Counted from the stretch's first letter, positions 23,878 to 38,395 are shown. The stretch is 64,000 nt of DNA from Balanoglossus misakiensis (GCA_040954595.2 CM082577.2:6944001-7008000); one strand, 5' to 3'. The notes: generated by a model not told the origin, from the sequence alone. Made by a program: numbers and translations.

Positions 23878-26800
23878 ACGCTATCGCATAATGGACAGTT
23901 TTCATGAGTGGCATTCATTTAAGAGTTTTGAATAATTACAATTCATGGAAAGTGGAAATACTTGCTGAGGTGTCTATATTAGAAATGTCGAGACAAAGCA
24001 AAACGAATGATAGTAAGATGGCAAACGAAGCAAGTTGACGCTTATTAAATTATGGACCCCCTATTTTTTGGCCGATCTCTCGGTCGACAAAACAGAAATC
24101 TGCCCAACTGTAATCTTATGCGCCATTTTGTTGAGCGATAGTTTAGTTGCGGATTTGTTGTATTGAATGATAATCAGAAATTTCATGGAAAATGGAATGA
24201 GACTGTTGCAAGCCATTGCAGCTATAGCTGTATGCCGGTGTAAGTCAACCGAGTCAAATTGAGACCCGTAAAACACACTTTGTATGTGAACAACACGCTC
24301 ATTGCATGATACAGTATATTGCTCATGGGAACTGGTCGATAAAATTAAAGTGGCGTTCACGGAAAAGGGCAAAGACGGATATCAGTATTACCTAGAAATT
24401 TGTCATCGTTTGGCATTGATTAACATACACGTAGAAAATTCTCGCACGAAGTCAAGTCTCGCGCGCGTGTCTGAATTTCAGCATACTCTACAGATAATTC
24501 GCGCCATTTTTGAGACAACCATAAAATAATAAGGCCAGTCTACCCTATGCAAAAAAATCACTCCAGGTCGTAAATTTGAAATGGAGTCTTTTGAAATAAG
24601 TATTTATTCGCTACCCAATCTTTTATCGCATTTAATGATGTTTTTTGGCCTACTCCGTTTAAAAGACGAATTCATTCGAGGCCGATTTTTTTCCCGCCTG
24701 CAGTGTGATATCCACGCAAATATCTGGTCGCATGGACTTTCGTTCTGTGTTTTTAAGCCCAAAAACAACTAGTACTGCATTTATACTCTTAATTCAAAAT
24801 ACATTCATAGACCACATGTTGACCACACGGTATATAAATAATGGCAGACCGTTTTTCGCATGACAACTGAAAAGATGTCTATACTTCCGCCCGTCATGAA
24901 ATCAGTTGAAATTCAGGTTAATTGTTAGGGGTTTTTTTGACGTCCAGTAATATGTTTGCGTCGCCGCTTGTTTGGATTCCGCAATTGCATTGTACAAGCT
25001 GTCGTGGCAAAAAAGCACAAGAGGTCACAATAGTAATACAAATCAGTATGAACATTTTCCATTTCCTCAAAACGATCACTCGTTAAAAAATATTACATCA
25101 TGTTCAACCATTCATAATTCACGTTGAATCTCATGTTGCACTCACGACAAGTGTTTAGACAGTGTCTCCGACAGTGCTGCACTCAGTCGCCCTATTGAAT
25201 AGCTCTATTAAAATCTCTCTATCGTCAAGCGGCACAACACCGGATATAATGGCAGTTTCTTTATATTTCATTTTTTCTTGTTTGTATTTCAATTTTGTGA
25301 AATGGCGACATATGAAAACATGTCCTGGTTCGTGTCCCTAGACTTTTTATGCCCCAATCCCCAACTGATTTCATAAGCCTGTCGACTCTGCCGGCGCCGC
25401 GCCCTGTTTCCAAGGCAACGCGAACTTCACGCGAGATAGCGCGCGGTTCCTACAAAAATGTAATTCATCTCCAAAACGAGCGCGAATGAGATAACCTTAT
25501 ATTATTTTTAGAGGTAAACATGATTATCAGCTTCAAAGGCCTCAATAACGAAGAATACGCGAATGCAAATATCAGCTGTTCTGCTCGGCTTCTGTATTAT
25601 GGAAAAAAAATGATATACCGATACGTACTGTATCGTATACATCAGGGAAATTGATGTGTGAGTAAGGATATAGCAAAGAATGTTGGGAAAACCGCGAAGA
25701 CAACACCGGTAGAAAGTATGCGGAGAGAATCTTTCGCGTTTTGCTGTCGAATTACTTTACGATTTTATCGACCTCAAGATACTTTATTTTGTTGAAATTC
25801 AGTACGCAAATGTAGCGGACTCGCCATTTCACGACTATGTTGTGTGCCATGAATAGTTGGTCGGGCGATCATAATTTCGCCGAACTGTCACGCCAAATTG
25901 TCGACAACAGTTTCTCCTGTGAAGGTTTGGGCGACATTGACGAGTACTATTAAACGAGAGTTATAAATGAACTGCAAACCGTAAACCGAAATTGCTGCTA
26001 CTCAAACTCTAAACTTTCAAGGGTTAATTCGGGATCAGGCTTCGAACGAAATCCCTTTCAGATATTATATTTTTAACGTCCCCGCTGCCGCGCGAAGCAG
26101 CGAGAGAAATTGCAACAGAATCGTTTTAGCATTTACCGTGGGACGGACCGCAGCCACGGAGGAGACATTAGCTTCAGCGAAATAAATAGTATTCCCACTT
26201 TCAACCTTTTGATGAAATGATAACCGCGCTCGGCACAATTCATTATGATTCATTGAAGTCAACCACAGCACAGACGTGTGCGTACGACACCCGCAGAAGG
26301 TAATGGCCACCTCGGGCGCTCCGGGCCGATAATGGCACAGCGAATTGGATCATGTGCCAGGATGCCCGGGGAGCCTCATTCGTTAGCTCCGAAAGCGGGT
26401 CGTCTGAGACTCTCCCCGGGCCAGCGAAGCAGTGATTCCTTGAGATTTTCCCTGTGGTTGCCGCCGTCGTCGTCGTGTGCACAGTACAGGGCGTAATTGT
26501 CTGTTCATTACGCGTCTGAAGATCCTGTGAAACATAATTGCTATTAAAGTTACCTCTTGTACAACCAGGAAGAAGAAAATTATTTGTTCCTTTTTGGTAA
26601 AGGAACAGAGACGGCAAGCGAATTTCTTTTACTGACAACTGAAATTCCGCCGCAATAATTCCATTACACAGAAAATTATGTAAAATTACAGAAATACCAG
26701 TAGGCACGTGGTATTGAAACTATATAGTTTTCCGCAGATTTACTTCGTAAGGAAGAAAATATGACAACTAACTGAGAGTTGTCACAATTCAAGCATTTAA

Positions 26801-29601
26801 TTTGGAGGGGGAATACAGAACACCAGCACAGACAGAATTTAAATGACGTGGTATTTTAAATTTTAAAAAGTCAAGTTCAAAAGAAGTATAAAAGCGACGA
26901 TTCCAGCATCTACTGGAATAACCTAAATAGTACGAAGAATCGTAATCACAATTTTGCCTATGGACGATTCCATTATTCGTCTGAAATTTTGACAAATTTA
27001 TGCGGCTGAATATCTAAAACAAGGTTAATTTCACTGCAGTGACTGACGTCAAGGAAGGTTTGGGGATATAAAAGAAGGGCAATGAAACGGAGGCTACTCT
27101 TTGGCCCTTTCCCCGGGAAAATGAGTGTCTATAAAAAGCCCGGTTCCAATAATGCGACGACACGAGAGACCTTTGACCTCTCCTGTCGCGCAGTAAATGT
27201 CTCGTCTTGATGTATGACCGCAACTCTGACGACCGTGGGGGTTTCTCCTTGCCCCGAAGAAAAGCTTGTCCGTCTCCAACGACAACGGCCCCGATGTGAC
27301 CGGTCCCGCCACATCGATCCCGCGCACCGCTGGCAAAACACGTCGGCTCCCCGAGACGCCTGCGAACTTAATCGACATTTGATGATGAATTCGCCGCGCG
27401 CCCGCCCCACGGATGACCGGGTTTTCCCATTTCGGAAGAAAACACGACTCCGTCGCCGCGGCTTAAATCGTCATTTGTGACCGTCCACGGGGTAGGGAGA
27501 AATCGTAAATCATTAGCCGGAACGGCGGGGGGCACACCGACGTAATTTAATCATGCACCTGCCATTCAACCTCTTGCTATGAAATATGGTTTGATTTTTA
27601 ATAGGCAATTACAAAGATCGTCGTCTATGGACTACGACAGTACATTTACAATTTCCCCAAAACTATCATTATGTCAATTTTAACCACAACGCCATTTTCC
27701 TCCCCCATTCTGGGAGAACGAATCACTCATTTCGAAAATCGAAAACTGTATTACTTTACCCATTCACAACTGACGCCGAAAATGATGAATTTTATAGTGG
27801 GTTTTACTGCTGGTTAAATTTCATGAATTTCACCAAAAAAGACAAGACTAAGTATTCCCGAAATTGAGCAATTTCCAGTATTAATTTCATTTTTAAAGAT
27901 TATTACATTTTCCCGGTATAATAGACCCCGGGGTAATTTAAAACTGACGATGTACTCATGATAACCGTCATTTTCTTCGGTTGGCGGTCCATATTTGGAC
28001 GACACCATGTATATGATGTCAAAGGGGTGGTCGCACGGGTGAAATTTTGATGTCTTCCGAAGGAATCACCGACCAATATGTGTATTTCATTATACCAAGA
28101 ATGACAAAAACCTGTAATTTTCGTACCGTCACACCTAGTACATGCACGAATGTTACTCTCTGTGTATTGACCCTTGTATTTTCTTAGAATGGCACAAACG
28201 GTGATTTGCTGGCAGTGACGCATGCGTATATATCCAGTCTTTGATGAGACTCTAAAACTGTCGACTTTTGCCCGAAAGAGTCAATTGCGTGAATACGTTT
28301 GTGGCACTTGGGTCAGGACAAACTCGAAGTTATGTTCCGCCCTGCATGGCCATTTTCTTTCAAACACACTATGATTTCAGTCACTGCGCTAATGGTGTGT
28401 GACAGAGCAGTGTGAGTTTGTCACGCGTGTCTCATGGGTGGTCCGTAATGGGACGAGTGCACATGGCATCAATATATTTATGCGACGCGTAAAAATATTT
28501 CATCGCTACTCATTTGTTTGATAAAAAATGATAATGAAAATTTACTCGTCCATGTTGGGGAAAAGCTGAAGTGAGATTGCAGATCCAATAGGAATCGAGA
28601 GACCGATCAAAAGCGCACCCCTCGGAATTAAACAGACAGCATGACATGTACATTGTACTTTTATCTATCACCTCTTGTCGCACGAGCGCGAACACACACA
28701 CACGCGATAGTTATGGCTGGCCCTATTTTACACAGAGAGTTTCTCATAATATGCATGACCGTGTAATAACAACATAAATTATGCACTATGCACCCTATGA
28801 GCGGAACGCCTCAAATGGTTGGCGAGAAATTGAAATCAAAGAATCGAATTGAAAGAAAGAACAACACATTTTTCATTATTATTCTGCCTTGCAAGGACGC
28901 GCCTGTTGACAAACCAAGCAGTCACGACGATCAAGCACATCCCCGCCGTTCAATTGATTCTATGACCTTGGCCGTGCCGATAACACTCAATTTGGCGAAA
29001 CCAAGTTCAGCAAAACAACCTGGTGATATTAAAGAACAAGCGAGTATTGAAAAATTGAAATATATATGATGTTGTATAAAATTTCTGATCAGCACAATTT
29101 TTATGTGCAACATAATTGAGCGCTCAAGTGTGATTTACCCAGAAAAAAACCCGCCACAATTTAATTGTGCTAATTCCTAAGCAAAGCCCGTAGCACAAGG
29201 TGTGAAATTTGCAGTGACTGAATTAAGATGACGCTGGTTTGTTGTTTTGCCATATATGGGAAAGATGAATTATTGTGGCATTCTTCTAAAGCACGTCAAA
29301 AAAAGAAAAGAAAAACGAGCAAGATAGCGGGTCACACGAAAGACTATATTCACCTGTCTGAGCGAGACGCCGGATATAGGTGTGCTAAAAATAGAATTTC
29401 ATTGACGTCAAACCCGATACTCTGTGTATGTCTCTATGATAATTCGTCGTCGGGATTTTTTTTCTATTCTGGCATTTTTTCAACGCGCCAAACTATACCC
29501 GTAGTTATTATCATCGGTGGCAACAGAACCTGAACAAACTTCACATTTTCCTAATCAAATCATATCAATCCAAATCAATGTTTTAATAATTGGAAAGTCG
29601 G

Positions 29602-29622
29602 TGGTGGTGGTGGTGGTGGTGA
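29602..29622. repeat. (GGT)n microsatellite
   Basis: About seven GGT trinucleotides. Confidence 0.9.
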
Positions 29623-29742
29623 TGCGGTGACCGTGAAACGGGTACGTCTTCCAGACGATTATTTATGAAATGTTAAAAGATTCCATGATCAAGTTGGTGG
29701 CAGTTATTATCATTGATGGTTAATATAGAGTCTGTGCTCAAA

Positions 29743-29868
29743 CATACATGTACACATACATACATACATACATACATACATACATACATAGTACATACAT
29801 ACATACATACATACATACATACATACATACATACATACATACATACATACATACATACATACATACAT

Positions 29869-29906
<38 letters not shown>
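29743..29906. repeat. Compound (ACAT)n-(ACAG)n microsatellite
   Basis: About 125 nt of CATA/ACAT units, interrupted once near 29791 by GTACATAC, then about 36 nt of CAGA/ACAG units. All open frames here are translations of these repeats. Confidence 0.97.
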
Positions 29907-29907
<1 letters not shown>

Positions 29908-32150
29908 CGTGTGACACGGATACATATATCGGAAGAAACATTTCAAGTAACAGAAATAAAGACGCTTTAATATGGCTATTTTGTCAAGTGTATTACGTAC
30001 AGCACATACACTATAGGTTTAGTTCAATCGATTTGATGATGCTATTTATGTTGCGCTATTATTGCCTGTTAATAGTTTTGCAGGGTTCGTTTTACGACAG
30101 TTTCTTTCAAGTGTACTTTTAGACGTCTTTATACATTTCTCGTGAATCAGTCAGACATGTATCGTATATACATATAACTTGGACGTCTGAAAATAACCGG
30201 CAAACCTCACGTACACAGAACGACCCTGTTAAATGAACATTTGTCATACGAATATTAAATTTAGCCACAAAATTGTAAAAAAAACCACTTCTTTGCAAAT
30301 AATTGTTATCAGGAAAGGAGCTATCGTTTTATTTTACTGCCTCGCCATTTTACGTGTATCAGTTAATATCCATAATCTCTCTAAGGTCATTATAGAACTT
30401 GCATCGTCGCACTTCAAAGTGCTTTAGTGTGATAGTCGAATTTCAGATTGGCGAAACTGAAAAGACGAGACGGAAAGCGTCGGTTTTTCAGATTAAGAAT
30501 TAAGTTGAAGGTCTAATGTTGCCATATTTGACGAAAGGCAACGAGTTCCTGTAACCATGGCAGCAGTGTTCAATAACTACATGTAGTCTGCAGGAGCAAG
30601 GATGGTTCGAGATTTCAGTCGGGTATCCCGGCAACCTTTACGGTTTGTTTAATTGAATTGATTTTAAATGTAAGGCAAGTGCGTCATTATTATGCATAGT
30701 GAAGTATTGGAGACAGTATACACCGGATCCTTTTCTAAATTCCATATTAATTTCTAGTACGCGCCTGCCATGTGATAGATATCCGGTGAGCGTTTATTAG
30801 ATTGTACGCCGATAGCGCTCGGAAGCATAAGGCTTTCATTGTGACGGAATAAAACAACTGCAGCTTTTAACTATATTCCTTCCCTTTTCCTCGAAAGCAC
30901 GTGTTCTGACATGTTCTCTTGCAAAATTCATCCGGCGAGACGTATGGAGCTGTTGTCTGGAATTTCAGGGAAAACGTTTGTTCAGTTTAATGACTAAGTA
31001 TATAGGTGACCCGTTCGCCGGTTTACACTATTCCGCTCTGATTGTTAATTGTAATTACACTTTGGTTATTTATTCAATTACGATACCGTGAACATTAACG
31101 AGACACCTGTGAATATGGAAACCTTATATTTCATTAGTAGAGAGAAAACGGGGAATGCGTGTGTGTGTTTGCGGAGATTATCGGCTTGTCTGACCCCTGT
31201 AGTGAAAAAGGCTGCCGATGTTTTTCCGAGACCTGACAATGTCGCTGACGGGCATCGTGATATGCTCGGCTACCTAAATTGACGGAGACGGGCAATGCGG
31301 GGAGACACAGTGTGTAGCCGAAATAATGAATGACACCTGAAGACAAAAAAATCTCGTTTATTTCGTCTTAAAGCCAGCAAATATGTTCTGACACATTTTC
31401 AGACAATCAAGTGTAATTTAAGAGCGCGCGCTAAGCCGATAAGTCATCAATGCCACAGAGCGCGTTATGGACCGGAACGATATTTTGTTCTGAAAACAGG
31501 TTTATTAATCCGACGGGAGGTTGTTATATTTTTCCTCTCTCGAGCGCTCGCATTCACCCTCGCCGGTGATTTTTGAAGCAGTCTCGCAGGCAGTGTTGGT
31601 TTGTAGCGGCGCTTGCGGCGGAACGGGGAGGCTGAACACCCGGCGAGGAACGTCCATTCGGGATCACGTTGATCTCTTCCGTGCGAACTGAGGATGGAAC
31701 TGATCCCTCTTGACGATTCCTTCAATCGATTCGAGTGTGGATGGATGACGTCTGAGGCGTGGAAGGTGTACCAATTGACTTGATCCCCGGTTATTCCGCC
31801 CACTCATCCGTCATCACTTGCGGTCGCAGAGGCGGTTTGTGAACGGAATGAGGAATTCGCCATGTATGGAAGAAGAGGAAGAAAAGAAATTGCTGTCCGC
31901 ATCCTTCGCGATGCGTGATGACGTGAATCCGATTCAAGCCGACGGCTTTTCCGTGATCTCGAAGTACGATCATTGCACTCTCGTGAGATTCGCCAAGTCA
32001 TGGCAGAAATGAGCGATGGAGCCACTTAAAAAAATCACACTTTTTAAATTTCATTTGAGATACTCCTTTGTGGAAGAAAGTTGTGGACAAAATTTTAAAT
32101 GTACAATGGTTGATTGAATAAATGAAACGAAAGAGTGAACCAACGGATGG

Positions 32151-32172
32151 ATCAATGAATGAATGAATGAAT
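32151..32172. repeat. (AATG)n short microsatellite
   Basis: About five tetranucleotide units. Confidence 0.85.
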
Positions 32173-33136
32173 GACGTTATACGTTATAACAATTATTCAG
32201 GTTATTACGTAACTATATCAGTTATCTGATCGTGTTACCGGTTTCTTTAAAATTACAAAACTGAATTTTAAGGCAGTAAATTTGAAAAAGGGTCAGTTTA
32301 GTGCCACACAATACACCATGAATGCTTTCGAATATAACTCGAGTAATTAAGGATAAAAAGTATCACACACACACTGGTGTCAGATTGAATATAATATTTT
32401 AGTTTCTATTCGTTCATGCCATACCGCTCCGAGAGCCTCAGCAAGCACATAACGTCAATACGCCCTCGTCATATTGAGAAATTATCATATCAAAAGAACG
32501 GTAGCTGGCCATCTTCAACGCGCTTAAGGGCAACTGTAATTGGCAAAAATGTTGGAAACATTATATCAGAAATCACATCTACTGTTTCGATGACAACGAG
32601 GATGGCAACGTTATTTTATCCGCATCCAAGAGCATAATCCAAGTATCAGTTTATTTCCTATGCGCCGTGGTAAAATCGTTACCACTTTTAATTTAAAGCG
32701 CAGCTTATGTGAACAAAAGCACGAAATTAAAATCCAATGCAATAGGTCGTTTCTCTGTTTAGCCCGCGTTGACTTTTTTTTTGAAGATGCGACGGCGCCA
32801 TTGCTATAGAGAGATAAACATCGGTCAATAACTTCATTGTTGAATCCTGTGATCAAATTAACGCTTTCAGAGATAGCTTTGCGCTATAGCCTGAATATCG
32901 TTGTAAAAGGATCACAACCTTGTCCTTTTTTCCCTTTTTAAACGAGTGGGGGTCGATCGTCATCCTCGTTTCCGTGGTAACGGACACCACGTTCTGCTGC
33001 CAAGCGCCGTCTGCTTTGCATATATCGTGGACAAGAAACTTGCTTCAATAATTTCGTGCTAGGGGTCTTGTTCCGAGCAGATATGTACAGGCAGACAAAC
33101 ACAGACAGGCAGACACACTGAGAGACACACAGACAG

Positions 33137-33276
<140 letters not shown>

Positions 33277-34444
33277 TAGAACGTGATTAGACTGAAGAGG
33301 TCAAGTTTCTGTTGGAGGTAATTGCACTTATAAGTATTTACAGAAATCTGAACAACCGAGTGTATTATTATCAGGGTTCCAAGGGACAGAGTGGGAGCGA
33401 AAATTGAGCCTCAGAGAGTCTAAGATTTGTTTGCTTAATTTAAAATATCGCAGAATATCACGATCTACCCGACCTCACGTGAAAAATAAAACGACAGAGA
33501 GAAAAAACGAAAACTGAACTTAAGAAGACCGAGCTATCTGTGCCTGGTTATTTTTTATTTACTAAGTGGCTTTGTGTTGTCTCATAAAATATGAACAGTA
33601 GAAGACTGCATATGATGGAAAAATCTAGTGCCGGCGTTATCAGGGGAATATATGTCACTGTAAATTTGCATTCGACGACAGAACATTAATGGCTGCATTA
33701 AAATTGTTCCCAGATCCGAACATTGAACCTACAGTACACACCTTTATTAACTCGAATCATAGAAGTACCGTCTGTGCTCGAATAAACCACATTATTTTAA
33801 TTTCACATTTATTTTATTCTATTTTATCTGTCATCCGATGGGCATTATCCCAATTACCGCATGAGGTACCCAACCACTCCTTGGTAGAAGGGAGAAGCAA
33901 TGAGAAGTATAGAGCCTAGCTCGAAGGCGCAACATCACGGCCATGTCTGAGTCTCGAAATCAAAATCCCTCTGACAGTGACCTCGTTACCTTCTCCACTG
34001 GACTACGATGCCCTCAATTGTGACCTCAGCTGTTAAATAAATCTACCATTGACAAAATCTCTGTAATTTCAGGGACTCAGTAATTTCAGGGATGGATTTG
34101 TAACTCCTTCTATTAGCGTTCCTACGCTTGTTTCTCGGGCGGCGAAGATTCGCCCACAAAAGATTCAAAACACCCGCCCACAACGGAATCGTCAACCGTT
34201 GTTGACGTTGTCGCAGCGGGCCCGCCTACGCTTGGTCCCCTAACAAACAACTATTGGTGTTTATCAGAGAAAACGAGAGCGAACATTGCCGACAGAGAGT
34301 TTCTACTTATAACTGTCAGTGCGGAAAATAGGTCTCTGCACTCTGAAAGAGAGAACGAGATCTCCTTTGCTGCGTGATTGCAGATTGATATTGACAAAGA
34401 GACGACGAAATTTGCCAACAAAGAGAATTTGTCGTCGATGACGT

Positions 34445-34466
34445 CACACCAGTTGCAACTGGTGTG
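34445..34466. repeat. 22-bp perfect palindrome next to a CRE
   Basis: CACACCAGTTG followed directly by its reverse complement CAACTGGTGTG. It overlaps the perfect TGACGTCA at 34439-34446 by two bases. A second imperfect inverted pair (GACGACGAAATT / AATTTGTCGTC) lies just to the left, at about 34401-34437. Confidence 0.9.
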
Positions 34467-35239
34467 CCACTAAACCTCAAGTTTCAAAATCAGCCAAGAA
34501 CCTTTCTATCATGCGATATTTTTTTCTGAAGTAACATTTTTTTCATTAAATCAATCGGAATGAAGACGAAACGTTATTTGAAAAGTCGTTTTAAAGGAGC
34601 GAATTCCCATAAGAGGGGGCTGAGAGAAAAAAAATTACATTCCATATATTAACTGAATAGTAATCGGGAGAAATTTGCTCGTATCTCTGTGCATTTCGAA
34701 CGAGGATCCGTCGGGAAATTGCAACGAGCGCTCTGCGAGTTGTCATGACAACGGAATTTGATTTATGAAGTCATTTGATGAACGCAGTTTGCATCGCGGC
34801 GGTCGTTCGATTTGAAATCGGAAGCGAAGTTCAAAATCAAATGACGAGTGACTCGCGCGACATCTGAGGCAGCGTGAAACCGTCAGCCGAATCAAATAAA
34901 TCAAATTCCCTTGCGATGCACGCGGGAATAAAGTTTCTTTTTATTTCAATTTCGTCGCTAAAATCAGAAATCCCGGCTTCTGGAAAAATATAATTGACGA
35001 GGCATGGTAAATTAGTTTCCATAATACGTCTACATACGGTGTCTCTTCAATAAGGATTTTTTTTATCCTTTTCACTTGAGCATTCGGAATCCGACGCACG
35101 AATTCAGATTAAATCGCCAGTCCGACTGGCATGCATGCATTCGATTGTTAATACCGTGCTATTGGGTTACCCCCGAAGGGGGGCGGGGGAGGAGAATCCG
35201 CGTTTGGCGCGCGCGCGCGTGTTTGGAATGCTTGTTCAT

Positions 35240-35345
35240 TTCTTTCAGTAGGGGAAGGTGGTGACGTCGAACACCGGATAAATATTCATATACCCAGCGA
35301 GTGACGTCACGCGACGTTGACGTGCGTCAAGTATGCCAATTTCAC
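35240..35345. promoter_or_regulatory. CRE cluster beside an AT-rich TATA-like stretch
   Basis: Within about 80 bp there are a TGACGTC (near 35262), a perfect TGACGTCA (35302-35309), and CGACGTTGACGTGCGTCA (about 35312-35329), next to ATAAATATTCATATA (about 35279-35293). Read on the minus strand the order is CRE-like sites and then a TATA-like stretch, as in a CREB/ATF-responsive promoter. No gene is recognised on either side, so the role is unproven. Confidence 0.4.
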
Positions 35346-35520
35346 GGTGTATCAGAGCGTTGACCTCCTACATTGTAATTATTCAAAAAAAAAGATGATC
35401 GCTCGCGTAATCTCTAAATCTTGCCTGTTCTTTTGTCGATCTAATCCCTCCCACCCACTGGAGTCCAGCTAGTTTATTTGTCAGTTACCTCACAAAGACG
35501 GACTTTCTAGACTCCCAGTG

Positions 35521-35550
35521 TTTCTCTCTCTCTCTCGAAAGAGAGAGGGA
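35521..35550. repeat. CT/GA inverted repeat (short hairpin)
   Basis: A run of CT dinucleotides is followed by GAAA and then GA dinucleotides, so the strand can fold on itself. Confidence 0.7.
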
Positions 35551-35794
35551 CGAGAAAATAAAAAGCGTTCTCATGATGCCATCCTTATAGCAGACAGCAG
35601 AGACCCTTTCAAAGTGAAACGCAATTACTTTCATTGACGTCACCGGGCGCTGGATGGCAAACCCTTTGCAACAATGAGCAGCATATTAATGGAATGTGTG
35701 TTCTGTTGCTTCATGCTGTTCACCAGTTGCTTTTGTTCTACGTGTAGGGATATATGCGTATATAAGGAGACATGCCGGATAATAGATGTATATT

Positions 35795-35800
<6 letters not shown>

Positions 35801-35843
<43 letters not shown>
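35801..35843. repeat. (GA)n microsatellite
   Basis: About 42 nt of GA dinucleotides. Confidence 0.95.
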
Positions 35844-35847
<4 letters not shown>

Positions 35848-37228
35848 AGGGAGGTCTAAAATAATACAAAATAAACTCGACAGCTTTCATTTTGCATTTT
35901 AAAATATTCAAAATAAGACTGCAGTCTGCTATTGCGTTTTCCCGCGGAATCCAGTCTTTCAATAATTCATCAACATTGTTACAGGTCTCCTTGATTGTAT
36001 GCATGCATGGATGAAAGGTTGGGCAGCAGACCGAGCATACGATCTCGGTGGCGGAAATGACGTTTTTTTTCGCAATTGCCTCCATTGAAAGTACTCTGCT
36101 TTGGCATTTGTAATCAAGGTGAGATTGTGATCACCGAAATGTTATCGTATGAAAAATCACAACAGATTGACACGAAGGACTGTGAATGGAAGTGGGCAAG
36201 TGGATAACTGTGGGGGCGCTGCGTCGTCGCATTTTTTGCCGGAGAGCTAAGACGTTTTCTATTTGGCATGTGTGTATTTTAGGTGTGTGGGTGAGCGGCA
36301 ATGGTGATAGAACTCATAAGAAAGTAGACTCAGGTGTTGCAAGCGCCATATTCAATATCACTCAGCTCGGATTTCCTGTCAGAGAACGCTTCTCCATCAT
36401 ATTTCTTTTCTATTCCCAGAAGTACAATGGAAAACGGATTGAGCTGCACCTTGACAGAAGGGATTGCTCTTAGCAGGGTATCGCTTTTCCATGCAATGCA
36501 ACTGTCTATATCTACGGAAGAGGAAATTGAGACGGTCACCCTGTACCCTCGATGCAAATTATGTTTCTTCAAAACATCCAACAGACAACGCATTCATTTT
36601 CAGCCCACGATATTTACATTCACGAGATCCACTGCGCGCCACATGTGCCAATTTACGGCAACAAAATCAACGTAAAACGTAGACCCTGCTTGTCATAAAT
36701 TGTCCGAGTCAAAACCACCCATGCAAACAGCTTTTGTTTTCTCTTTACCGCAAAAAATCGCGGTAATTATTTTCACATTTGAAACTAATGCATCAGCCAG
36801 AGACGGACATTGCTGTCAACGTTTTTTTCTCTCCTAAAAACAGAGTCTGGATTGATCCATGAATTAATTTCTTCCATTTATAGTTTACACACCATCCATC
36901 ACAATAACGCAGGCACAGAATCCATTTCGCGCTATTTCCATTGACTTTTGCCGCCCAAATCCGATTGGCTAGTTTCAATATTCTTGTGGTTCAATACAAA
37001 ATCATCGCCCGTCGTGATCTGACCCCGTTTCTACTCTGCAGAAAGAGACGACTAGCCGCCGTGGGTAATTTCACGTGCCCGACATCCCCGAAGGAAAGCG
37101 CGAAGGGCTGAAATGTCCTATATAAAGGAACAGATCGTGAAGGATTAGGCGCACACTAACATGTCAGAGCAGAACTCGCTCACAAGGACTAGTGATGCGC
37201 TTGTACATGGCCTGTGAGACCGTTCACT

Positions 37229-37270
37229 GTGGGGTCACGCCACACCACACCACACCACACCATACCACAC
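37229..37270. repeat. (CCACA)n pentanucleotide repeat
   Basis: About seven CCACA-type units, one altered to CCATA. Confidence 0.85.
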
Positions 37271-37663
37271 CAATCTCGAGTTTTCTACAATCCTATCAAA
37301 CTGTTATGTTGATATTTGCAATCGGATCTTTTCTGGGACAGTTTTCAAACACCTACTTTAAAACCTAAAATTTGCTCGCAAACGTGCCGAGACATGTCAA
37401 ACAGTGATTATCATAAAACGGCTATACAGGGCATTGAATCATGATTAGTACGATTGTCAACCAACTCAGGCTTGCTGCCTGGACAGTCTCCCGCTTTTGC
37501 TGCAGGGTATAAAAGCGAGACGACAAATCCAAAGCACTTCTTGTGCGATTCTTTCACCTGCGAGAGCTGGGGCCAGGGCAATGCAAGTCGAAGCGCCTCG
37601 GAAGGCCTACTCACTTATGCAGGGTAGAGTATTCATACACCTGTTTGAAAAGTGACTTGACAA

Positions 37664-37731
37664 AAAGGAACTAACCAATCCAGATCAACCTTACCACAAA
37701 GGAACTGACCAATCCAAATCAACCTTACAAA
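37664..37731. repeat. Two tandem copies of a 33-34-bp unit with CCAAT motifs
   Basis: The unit AAAGGAACTAACCAATCC...CAACCTTAC is followed directly by AAAGGAACTGACCAATCC...CAACCTTAC with a few substitutions. Each copy carries a CCAATC pentamer core of the kind bound by NF-Y. Confidence 0.75.
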
Positions 37732-38351
37732 AAAGCAACAGCAACTCTTGCCTTGAGTTGCTAAATCCTTGAAGGTTGGCTGTTCTTTATTTTATTAAGA
37801 TAGTGGCAAACGACTTGGCTAGAAAACGATCCTCGCAAATTTGAATATAAGAAAGAATCGACATATTTGAAATTAACACCTGCCGCCATATAAAGCACAA
37901 CTGACAATGCCCGGATGTTGCAGTCAATAGTGGGGCCATTCACAATGTCTGATTTATGCGCGGCGTCAAACCAGAGGAATTTCCATTCAGTAAATCAGAT
38001 TGCAGTTAAATCCGACACAATGATGTGGGATTTGGGTCTTGAACGTCATTACTCCTCCGCAGAGTTTAATCACCGATCAATTTCAACGTTATCCGTCACA
38101 GATACGATCATTACCGGGCAACGCACCGTTAAGTTGGACCCGAACCCACCACCCACCCTCATTAGCCATACATGACGACAAACCCCCGTTCACTCCGACA
38201 AAGCCCTTCTTCGAGTTGATAGCCACGTGATTTCATTGTGGAGGTGTGATACGCAGACTTGGGCTCTGAATCGACCAGCCACCCAAAGGGACATGAATTT
38301 GCCACACAATTCCTGTGAATCAACCTGTTATTTCTCGGTTGCAGTAGACAT

Positions 38352-38395
38352 AGGTGGTGGTGGTGGTGGTGTGTGTGTGTGTGTGGGGGGGGGGT
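38352..38395. repeat. Compound (GGT)n-(GT)n-(G)n repeat
   Basis: GGT trinucleotides pass into GT dinucleotides and end in about nine Gs. Confidence 0.9.

Noticed and set aside
29673-29970. Several Met-Tyr-Val-Cys and Thr-Tyr-Ile-His repeat open frames
   Set aside because: Translations of the ACAT/ACAG microsatellite on both strands.
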